This document shows, one piece after another, positions 1 through 6,620 of a stretch of 64,000 nt of DNA. A program made the position numbers and the translations under genes. This stretch comes from Bacillota bacterium (GTDB lineage Bacteria > Bacillota > Clostridia > Acetivibrionales > DSM-1351). The notes beneath the pieces are model-generated. The model was not told the origin of the DNA and made no database searches. It saw nothing but the letters and a program-made list of their open reading frames with translations. The stretch spans positions 558,001-622,000 of the forward strand of contig JAEWCZ010000066.1 of assembly GCA_023390335.1 (NCBI GenBank), given 5' to 3'. The stretch's first letter is position 1, and every line of letters starts with the position of its first letter.

Positions 1-186
1 GTCGTAGGTGGACTGGTTGACAAACCGGTTGTTGCCGTTCCTACCAGTGTTGGTTACGGTGCAAACTTTGGCGGACTGTCGGCACTTCTCACCATGCTCA
101 ACAGCTGTGCCAGCGGAATTGGAGTAGTGAATATTGACAACGGATTCGGGGCAGGATATCTTGCAAGTAATATAAACAAACTTTAA
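1..186 (+). CDS. larB: LarB, nickel-pincer cofactor biosynthesis (3' end only)
   Basis: The window opens inside this gene; only the last 61 codons before the TAA are present. The visible residues include VVAVPTSVGYGANFGG and a Gly-rich tail ending in GFGAGYLASN, which match the C-terminus of LarB, a PurE (AIR carboxylase)-like protein. LarB carboxylates and hydrolyses nicotinic acid adenine dinucleotide in the first step of the nickel-pincer nucleotide pathway used by lactate racemase and related enzymes. It lies directly upstream of larC, the usual order. A 10-bp stem-loop follows the stop codon. The identification rests on the short C-terminal piece plus the larC neighbour, so the family is fairly secure but the rest of the gene is unseen. 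Confidence 0.82.
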   Translation, partial: VVGGLVDKPVVAVPTSVGYGANFGGLSALLTMLNSCASGIGVVNIDNGFGAGYLASNINKL

Positions 187-189
187 TCT

Positions 190-217
190 AAACGGGACAT
201 ATTTAAGTGTCCCGTTT
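190..217 (+). terminator. stem-loop between larB and larC
   Basis: A perfect 10-bp inverted repeat (AAACGGGACA / TGTCCCGTTT) with an 8-base loop starts four bases after the larB stop. It has only a short T stretch behind it, so it may be a weak terminator or an mRNA-stabilising hairpin that tunes larB relative to larC. Confidence 0.55.
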
Positions 218-253
218 AACATATAACTATTTATGTAAAATTAGGAGGAGTTA

Positions 254-1564
254 ATGAAAGTTTTATATTTCGACTGCTTTTCAGGCATAAGCGGTGACAT
301 GACTCTAGGTGCATTACTTGATCTTGGCATTGACAAAACTGCATTTTTAAATGAATTGGAAAAACTAAAGGTAGAAGGTTATTCTATTGAAATAAATACA
401 AAAGTAAAAAATGGCATATGTGGGACTGATGTGCGAGTTATTTTAGAAGAAACCGAACATAATGAAAACGATGATGAACATCAGTACGGTGAATTACACC
501 ATTATGAACACCACCACCATGGAGAACATGAGCATACTCATGAGCACGCACATGATCGTACCCATAACCACCATTCAGAGAGAAATCTTGAGGACATTGA
601 GCTTATTATAAATCAAAGTGACCTGAGGCCTAGAGTAAAATCAATGAGTACAAAGATTTTCAGAGAAATAGCACGAGCAGAAGCAAAGGTTCATGGTAAG
701 GAGATTAATGAAGTTCATTTTCATGAAGTTGGAGCCGTTGATTCAATAGTTGACATAATTGGTTCATGTATATGTCTTGATATGCTGGGAATTGAAAGAA
801 TATTTGCATCCGAGCTTCATGAAGGTAAGGGCTTTGTAAAGTGTGCCCACGGACTATTGCCTGTTCCTGTACCGGCGGTAATGGAAATGCTGTGCAATAG
901 TAAAATTCCACTTATCACAGAAGACATTCCCTTTGAGTTGGTTACCCCAACAGGTTTAGGCATTATAAAAATGATATCCTCGGGGTTTGGTAAAATGCCT
1001 CCTATGTCTATTGAAAAAACAGGATATGGAATGGGCAAAAGAGAAACCGGACGTTTTAATGCTCTGAGAGTAGTCATGGGAAGTCTGTATCAGCAGGATA
1101 TGATACCAAGCGATGATATAAGCATACTGGAAACCAATATAGACAATATGTCTCCTGAAATTATGGGTTATACAATGGAAAAGTTACTTGACAGCGGAGC
1201 TCTTGACGTTTACTACACTCCTATTTATATGAAAAAAAGCAGACCTTCGGCAATGCTGACAGTACTGGTTAAGTGTGGAGAAGAAAAAAAGATTTCAAAT
1301 ATTATTTTCAGCGAAACTTCTACCCTGGGTATCAGAATAAGCCATTCACAAAGGTTCTGCATGGACAGGGAGCTGGTAAAGGTTAATACACAGTACGGAG
1401 ACGTTCGTGTAAAGGTTGCAAATATTGGAGACATAATGAAATTTGCACCCGAATATGAAGATTGCAGGAGTATTGCCCTTAAAACAGGTATGCCCATTAA
1501 GGAAGTATATGAATTGGTAAATCAAATATACAGGCAGGAAGGTTATGACATTGCTGTACAATAA
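254..1564 (+). CDS. larC: LarC, nickel-pincer cofactor nickel insertase
   Basis: 436 residues, matching the LarC (former DUF111) family: N-terminal ILYFDCFSGISGDM-type start (here VLYFDCFSGISGDM), central HFHEVGAVDSIVD, ELVTPTG and a C-terminal ferredoxin-like half. LarC inserts nickel into the pyridinium dithiocarboxylate cofactor in a CTP-dependent reaction in the cytoplasm. Residues about 70-110 form a His-rich insert (HHHH, HEHTHEHAHD-like stretches), as expected for nickel handling. In Lactobacillus plantarum LarC is made by a programmed frameshift from larC1/larC2; here it is one uninterrupted frame. The start is supported by AGGAGG 7 bases upstream. The next gene starts 20 bases before this stop, so the two are translationally coupled. 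Confidence 0.92.
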   Translation: MKVLYFDCFSGISGDMTLGALLDLGIDKTAFLNELEKLKVEGYSIEINTKVKNGICGTDVRVILEETEHNENDDEHQYGELHHYEHHHHGEHEHTHEHAHDRTHNHHSERNLEDIELIINQSDLRPRVKSMSTKIFREIARAEAKVHGKEINEVHFHEVGAVDSIVDIIGSCICLDMLGIERIFASELHEGKGFVKCAHGLLPVPVPAVMEMLCNSKIPLITEDIPFELVTPTGLGIIKMISSGFGKMPPMSIEKTGYGMGKRETGRFNALRVVMGSLYQQDMIPSDDISILETNIDNMSPEIMGYTMEKLLDSGALDVYYTPIYMKKSRPSAMLTVLVKCGEEKKISNIIFSETSTLGIRISHSQRFCMDRELVKVNTQYGDVRVKVANIGDIMKFAPEYEDCRSIALKTGMPIKEVYELVNQIYRQEGYDIAVQ

Positions 1565-2495
1565 ATTCTCAGATTACCTTAAAAAAAGATACGGCTCCAA
1601 GGTGTACAAGCTTCCGTTGAATCTTCCCGTTACCTGTCCCAATAGGGATGGCAGTCTCAGCCTATCCGGCTGTATTTTCTGCGGTGAAGAGGGGGCAGGC
1701 TTCGAAAATCTTTCCTGCACTATGTCAGTATCACAGCAGCTTGCACAAAATGCCAAGTACATAGGCAAAAACTATGGAAGTGACATTTTTATCGCATACT
1801 TTCAGAATTATTCAAACACATATCTTCCTTTGGAAGAATTCAAGAAAAATATCTCTGAGGCCTGTCAGGAAGGCATAGTAGCAATATATATTTCTACGAG
1901 GCCGGACTGTATTAACGACAGATATATGGAGTTTCTTGCTGAAATAAAAAAGGAAAAGGGCGTTGATGTTGTAATAGAACTGGGCCTTCAAACGGTTAAT
2001 TATCACTCACTGAAAATTCTCCAGAGGGGGCATACTTTAGCACAATTTATAGATGCGGTTGTAAGAATAAAGAAATATGACCTTGAAGTCTGCGCTCATT
2101 ATATTACTGATTTGCCAACAGATAATATTGAGGATGTTATTGAAGGTGCTAAAATCTTATCTGCTCTAGGCGTTCAACAGGTTAAATGCCATTCTTTATA
2201 CATTTTAAAAGATACTGTTCTCGAAAAGATGTATGCCCAAGGTGAATTAGTTCCTGTTACAATGGATGAATTTATTGACAGAACAATTGCTTTTCTGGAG
2301 CATTTGAATCCTGAAATAGTTGTACAGAGGTTAATGGGGCGGGCTCCGGCAGAACGAACAGTATTTTGCAACTGGTCAACAAGCTGGTGGAAAATTCAGG
2401 ATGCAATTGAAGCAAAAATGACCGAGAATGGCTGTTATCAGGGAAGATGGTTTAACTATTTGAACGGAAGTGCATTAGAAAGGTTTAAGGATTAA
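1545..2495 (+). CDS. radical SAM protein, YhcC/YtqA (TIGR01212) family
   Basis: 316 residues with the cysteine pattern CPNRDGSLSLSGCIFC near residues 30-45, the family-specific [4Fe-4S]/SAM-binding region of YhcC/YtqA-type proteins, followed by an AYFQNYSNTY segment and a radical-SAM barrel (STRPDCIND, ELGLQTVNYHSL, HYITDLPTD). These features are typical of the full-length family. The biochemical reaction is not firmly established in my knowledge, so no substrate is given. The ATG overlaps the end of larC by 20 bases and has AGGAAGG just ahead, showing coupling with the lar genes; a functional link to nickel cofactor synthesis is not implied. Confidence 0.85.
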   Translation: MTLLYNKFSDYLKKRYGSKVYKLPLNLPVTCPNRDGSLSLSGCIFCGEEGAGFENLSCTMSVSQQLAQNAKYIGKNYGSDIFIAYFQNYSNTYLPLEEFKKNISEACQEGIVAIYISTRPDCINDRYMEFLAEIKKEKGVDVVIELGLQTVNYHSLKILQRGHTLAQFIDAVVRIKKYDLEVCAHYITDLPTDNIEDVIEGAKILSALGVQQVKCHSLYILKDTVLEKMYAQGELVPVTMDEFIDRTIAFLEHLNPEIVVQRLMGRAPAERTVFCNWSTSWWKIQDAIEAKMTENGCYQGRWFNYLNGSALERFKD

Positions 2496-2616
2496 ATTTA
2501 TCACTTTATGCTATGCATAAAAGATAAAATTCGATATAATATAAAAATACTGTGCAAAAAAAGTAATTTAAATGTATATATAAAAAAATTAATTTAGTAA
2601 AGAGGAGCGGTTAGTT

Positions 2617-4152
2617 TTGAACAATGAAATGGTCTTAGTTCTTGATTTCGGCGGACAGTACAATCAGCTGATAGCACGCCGGGTAAGAGAAGCAAATGTT
2701 TATTGCGAGGTAATTCCTTATAATGCATCTTTAGAACGTATAAAATCATACAACCCAAAAGGAATAATTTTTACAGGGGGACCTAACTCTGTTTTAGATG
2801 AAGGTGCACCAAAATGCGATCCCGGTGTTTTTGAACTGGGAGTACCTGTTCTGGGTATATGCTACGGAATGCAGCTTATGAGCGTAATGCTGGGTGGTAG
2901 TGTAACTGCTGCTAAGCAACGAGAATATGGGAAAGTAGAAATTTGCGTAGATAAATCACAACCCTTTTTCCAGGATGTTGATGAAAATACTACCTGCTGG
3001 ATGAGCCATACTTATCATGTAACAAATCCTCCTGAAGGATTTACTGTAACTGCTAAGTCTGAAAATTGCCCTGTGAGTGCAATGCAGCATGTAGGAAAGA
3101 ATTTTTATGCTGTTCAGTATCATCTTGAGGTTATGCATACACCTAAGGGAAAATTAATGTTCAGAAACTTCCTTTACAATATATGTGGCTGTAAGGGTGA
3201 CTGGGTAATGTCCTCCTTTGTTGAAAATCAAATCAAGGCTATAAGAGAAAAGGTTGGAGACAAGAAGGTATTGTGTGCATTGTCAGGTGGTGTTGATTCA
3301 TCTGTTGCAGCAGTTTTAATTCATAAGGCAGTTGGTAAACAGTTGACTTGTATATTTGTAGACCATGGACTTTTGAGAAAATATGAAGGAGATCAGGTTG
3401 AACAGATATTCAGAAAGCAGTACGATATAAATCTTGTTCGTGTAAATTGCGAAGATAGATTTTTGGATAGACTTAAAGGCGTTTCTGATCCTGAAACCAA
3501 GAGAAAGATTATTGGTGAGGAATTCATAAGGGTATTTGAAGATGAAGCAAAGAAAATAGGAAAGGTTGATTTCCTTGTTCAGGGAACAATTTATCCTGAT
3601 GTTATAGAAAGCGGTCTTGGTGATGCAGCCGTTATTAAGAGCCATCATAATGTAGGCGGTTTGCCGGATCATGTTGATTTCAAGGAGATTATTGAACCTC
3701 TCAGAAATCTTTTCAAGGACGAAGTAAGAAAAGCCGGAGAGGAATTGGGTATTCCTGAAGATTTGGTTTGGAGACAGCCATTCCCGGGCCCAGGACTTGC
3801 AATCAGAGTTATCGGTGATTTGACAAAAGAAAAGTTGGATACGCTGAGAGATACAGACTACATTTTCCGTGAAGAAATAAAAGCTGCGGGACTGGGTAGA
3901 GAAATCAACCAGTACTTTACAGTTTTGACAAATATGAGAAGTGTTGGCGTAATGGGTGACGAAAGAACTTATGACTATACCTTGGCACTTCGTGCGGTAA
4001 CTACTACCGACTTCATGACAGCCGACTGGGCAAGAATACCATATGATATTCTGGAGAAGGTTTCAACTCGTATTGTAAACGAAGTAAAACACATCAACAG
4101 AGTTGTGTATGACATAACAAGTAAGCCACCGGCTACGATTGAGTGGGAATAA
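2617..4152 (+). CDS. guaA: GMP synthase (glutamine-hydrolysing)
   Basis: 511 residues, full length. The N-terminal class I glutamine amidotransferase domain has the nucleophile in GVPVLGICYGMQLM and the downstream QYHLEV histidine/glutamate pair; the ATP pyrophosphatase domain starts at LCALSGGVDSSV (SGGxDS P-loop); the dimerisation domain ends in the conserved TIEWE. It converts XMP to GMP with glutamine and ATP. The start is TTG at 2617, with AGAGGAG at 2601-2607; a TATAAT at 2535-2540 may be the -10 of its promoter. I see no purine riboswitch in the leader. Its last codons (ATTGAGTGGGAATAA) form the left end of a sequence repeated at 18498 and, in shorter form, at 20743, marking guaA as the integration site of the downstream islands. 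Confidence 0.97.
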   Translation: MNNEMVLVLDFGGQYNQLIARRVREANVYCEVIPYNASLERIKSYNPKGIIFTGGPNSVLDEGAPKCDPGVFELGVPVLGICYGMQLMSVMLGGSVTAAKQREYGKVEICVDKSQPFFQDVDENTTCWMSHTYHVTNPPEGFTVTAKSENCPVSAMQHVGKNFYAVQYHLEVMHTPKGKLMFRNFLYNICGCKGDWVMSSFVENQIKAIREKVGDKKVLCALSGGVDSSVAAVLIHKAVGKQLTCIFVDHGLLRKYEGDQVEQIFRKQYDINLVRVNCEDRFLDRLKGVSDPETKRKIIGEEFIRVFEDEAKKIGKVDFLVQGTIYPDVIESGLGDAAVIKSHHNVGGLPDHVDFKEIIEPLRNLFKDEVRKAGEELGIPEDLVWRQPFPGPGLAIRVIGDLTKEKLDTLRDTDYIFREEIKAAGLGREINQYFTVLTNMRSVGVMGDERTYDYTLALRAVTTTDFMTADWARIPYDILEKVSTRIVNEVKHINRVVYDITSKPPATIEWE

Positions 4153-4268
4153 ACGTCGAGCGCTGCCAAAAGGCAGATAAAGCGAAGGCGTTTATTGCGC
4201 AGCGCAAGGAGCAATGCGACCGGAGGGGGAGCAGAGCGACTATGCAGCAAGCCGGGTACCTTTAGGGA
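4138..4268 (+). repeat. guaA-end direct repeat, copy A (putative attL plus GC-rich block)
   Basis: 131 bases that start inside the last codons of guaA (ATTGAGTGGGAATAA), continue through ACGTCGAGCGCTGCC and then a block of about 100 bases much richer in G and C than its surroundings. The same arrangement recurs at 18498-18627 with about five differences. guaA 3' ends are known integration sites for genomic islands, so this copy is best read as the left attachment site of a segment running to 18.5 kb. No integrase gene is visible in the window. Confidence 0.8.
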
Positions 4269-4279
4269 ATAATAACGAT

Positions 4280-4325
4280 AAGCCCTGTAAGTCTTGATAA
4301 TACAAGATTTACGGGGCTTCTTTAT
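4280..4325 (+). terminator. intrinsic terminator downstream of guaA
   Basis: A 17-bp stem (AAGCCCTGTAAGTCTTG pairing with CAAGATTTACGGGGCTT, two G-T wobbles) with loop ATAATA, followed by CTTTAT. It probably ends guaA transcription through the GC-rich repeat. Confidence 0.75.
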
Positions 4326-4351
4326 GTCTTGTGATATTAAAATGATCTTAA

Positions 4352-4846
4352 TGCTGTAATTTTATTATACTGCTAGTAAAGGGTAGAGTTTTAAATGATA
4401 ATGGAACTCCAATTTCAAACGTAAGACTAGAACTTCACTCAGAACTACTTTATACATATACAGATAAAGACGGATATTATGAATTTAAAAATGTATCCCT
4501 AGGAGAACATACAATTTCAATCAAAGACGATAAGTTCCAACAAAAGGCTAAAAACATGAAGGAATTGAAAATTATTGTCCAGGTTGATGAAAAAAATAAT
4601 ATCGAGGTTAAAAGGGTTAATGATTCAAATAAAGCCTATACTGGAATTACGCTCGATTATAAAAATAAAGAAAAAGAAATCGATTTTGTTGTTATACCAA
4701 AAATTCCGGAAAACATTAAAAAGTTACCCAAAACCGGAGAGCAGGATAACAATTCAGAGTTAATACTTATGATTATTCTTGCCGGTGTACTATCAGTTGC
4801 TTGTATTGTGGACAGTATCAGGAAAAGGAAAGGCCTGATAAAATGA
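4352..4846 (+). pseudogene. LPXTG-anchored surface protein, 5'-truncated
   Basis: The open frame runs from a TAA at 4349-4351 to the TGA at 4844-4846. It encodes a carboxypeptidase-regulatory/CnaB-like beta-sandwich segment (VKGRVLNDNGTPISNV, then YTDKDGYYEFKNVSLGEHT), a short spacer, the sorting motif LPKTG, a hydrophobic helix (LILMIILAGVLSVACIV) and the basic tail RKRKG. This is a textbook sortase substrate C-terminus, but there is no signal peptide, no ATG and no ribosome site before the sandwich; the only internal ATG (4556) would remove that domain. The gene therefore looks like the 3' remnant of a surface protein cut near the guaA junction. The stop overlaps the start of the sortase gene (ATGA), preserving a substrate-sortase pair. 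Confidence 0.7.
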
Positions 4847-5496
4847 ATTTTTTTAGAGCGGCCTTAATAATTTTAGTAATTTTGATAGCTGTTAAGAGCT
4901 TCGGTAAATATACAGAGCAAAGGACAGCTCAAAAAGAACGTAAAGAGCTGCTAAACTCTTTTATAAGTGACGTTAGCCCGAAAAGTGACCTTCTAAAAGA
5001 CGATACAAGCCATTTGAATGAGCAGGGGAATATAATTTCCCCTGCCAATACTAAAACAGCTTCTTACGATATTTATAAGGAATTACCTATCAAAAAAAAG
5101 AATACTCATCTAAAAAGTAATTATAAAATTCTAGGCAGAATTCAGATTGATAAAATACAGATAGATTACCCAATTATTGACACCTCAACAACTGATACCT
5201 TGAATCTATCAATAACAAGGTTTTGTGGTTCTGAAATAAATAGACCCGGAAACTGCATACTTGCCGGTCACAATATGAAAGATGGGAGTTTGTTTGGAAA
5301 ATTAAAAAAACTTTCTGTAGGTGATATAGTAAAGATTTATGATAGTACCGGCAGCATGAAGCAATATATAATAACTGAATGTTATGTGGTAGAGCCAACA
5401 GACCTTAAACCGCTAGATCAAGAAACCAATGGAAATAAAATAATAACACTCATTACCTGCACAAATAAAGGTAAACACAGGCTTAAGGCAAATTAG
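4843..5496 (+). CDS. sortase
   Basis: 217 residues: an N-terminal membrane anchor (AALIILVILIAV), a spacer of about 80 residues, then a sortase beta-barrel. The catalytic His lies in ILAGHNMKDG, the catalytic Cys in TLITCTNKG, and the Arg in KHRLKAN at the very end. Sortases cleave LPXTG-type motifs and attach the protein to the cell wall outside the membrane. The frame is open from 4801, but ATG 4843 is preferred because AAAGGAAAGG lies ahead and it overlaps the stop of the LPKTG gene by four bases. The barrel ends only five residues after the Arg, a little shorter than usual, so the last strand may be missing. The likely substrate is the truncated upstream LPKTG protein or others elsewhere. 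Confidence 0.88.
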   Translation: MNFFRAALIILVILIAVKSFGKYTEQRTAQKERKELLNSFISDVSPKSDLLKDDTSHLNEQGNIISPANTKTASYDIYKELPIKKKNTHLKSNYKILGRIQIDKIQIDYPIIDTSTTDTLNLSITRFCGSEINRPGNCILAGHNMKDGSLFGKLKKLSVGDIVKIYDSTGSMKQYIITECYVVEPTDLKPLDQETNGNKIITLITCTNKGKHRLKAN

Positions 5497-5532
5497 TTTA
5501 TTTTTATTTTCAGGATTGCAAAAGGAGTTCTT

Positions 5533-6129
5533 ATGCAGACAATAGTAAAATCAGATTTACAACTTTTAAAAGCCCATGAGCTTTATACTACAATCAAAAA
5601 GGCAGATTATATCACAGCTAACCATAGTTTAAGAGTAGCTTGTCTTAGCAAAATATTTGTTAGAGAATATATTCCTGATGTAGATTTTCTAAAGGCATTT
5701 ATTTCAGGCCTTTTACATGACATTGGTAAATTAGAAATGCCGAAGATATACTTTACAGATAGAATATTATGCGAAGCTGAAAAAGAAATAATCCATATGC
5801 ATCCGTTCCATTCTAAATTAATTTTAAGTAGAACTGGCATCTTTGATGATGAAATCATTATTGCTGTTTATCAGCATCACGAGAGAGCTGACAAATCAGG
5901 ATACCCAAACCAATTACCATTAGAAAAATTATCATCACTAGGTAAAATACTTGCAATAACAGACAGTTTTGCTGCTATTACCGAAGATAGACATTATAAA
6001 AAAAAGAAATCAACTAAAGAGGCTGTTGATATACTATTGGGAGATAGCAAACTATATGACAGTCAAATACTTATCACTTTCACAGACAATATTCAAAATA
6101 TTCTAACTAAGTGCAATATTAAGGAGTAA
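5533..6129 (+). CDS. HD-GYP domain protein (putative cyclic-di-GMP phosphodiesterase)
   Basis: 198 residues forming one HD-GYP domain without a visible receiver or sensor domain. Key residues: NHSLRVA, the metal-binding HDIGKLEMP, HMHPFHS, then HHERADKSGYP, which gives both the HD and GYP signatures, and AITDSFAAIT. Members of this family hydrolyse cyclic-di-GMP or related cyclic dinucleotides in the cytoplasm, but activity is inferred from motifs only. AAAGGAG is placed 7 bases ahead of the ATG. It follows the sortase by 36 bases and is probably cotranscribed with it; a terminator hairpin follows at about 6190. Confidence 0.83.
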   Translation: MQTIVKSDLQLLKAHELYTTIKKADYITANHSLRVACLSKIFVREYIPDVDFLKAFISGLLHDIGKLEMPKIYFTDRILCEAEKEIIHMHPFHSKLILSRTGIFDDEIIIAVYQHHERADKSGYPNQLPLEKLSSLGKILAITDSFAAITEDRHYKKKKSTKEAVDILLGDSKLYDSQILITFTDNIQNILTKCNIKE

Positions 6130-6185
6130 AGGCTTCGAGAAGAAGTAACACATGAGTTAATTAAATGATTACAGGAATAAAAATA

Positions 6186-6210
6186 AAGACCCCTTTCTGG
6201 GGTTTTTATT
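6186..6210 (+). terminator. intrinsic terminator after the HD-GYP gene
   Basis: AGACCCC / GGGGTTT stem with a TTTCT loop and a run of five T, ending the sortase/HD-GYP transcript before the RADAR genes. Confidence 0.7.
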
Positions 6211-6620
6211 ATATATTATTCCCAAAAACGATATAATAAATACTAAACTTACCATTATTAATAAAATATGTAATCATGAATGAGTTATTTTAATCTCTGA
6301 TAGATTGGCATGTCAGGAGATAGATTCGTTTATCAATGCTATTACCTTTGAATTACATTAATCCAGGTAATTGGACATTGTGTTGTTTGTAAGGTTTAGG
6401 TGAAAGGTATATGATATTTTAAAAAATAAATAAGTATGTAAAAAACTCATAGTTTGTTATACATACTACTATATTGAAATAATAATATTTTTTTCTAAAT
6501 AGCTCTTTTTTATAAAAAATCTATATTTATTCCAATTTATATACCTAATAAAGGAATATAAGAAAAAATGTAGAATTAGTTCCAAAGACACTAATATATT
6601 ACAGCTTTTGGAGGGATAAA
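6211..6620 (+). promoter_or_regulatory. AT-rich leader of the RADAR operon with a dyad
   Basis: About 410 bases with no gene. At 6433-6467 there is an imperfect 35-base dyad (outer arms AGTATGTA / TACATACT, inner arms AAACT / AGTTT around CAT) that could be an operator. Just downstream, TTGAAA (6474-6479) and TAAATA (6496-6501) sit 16 bases apart and could form the promoter. The rdrA ribosome site GGAGGG precedes 6621. Both regulatory calls are weak because the whole stretch is AT-rich. Confidence 0.35.

Noticed and set aside
2496..2616. Possible purine riboswitch before guaA
   Set aside because: The 121-base leader is too AT-rich and lacks the three-way-junction core; only a -10 element is evident.
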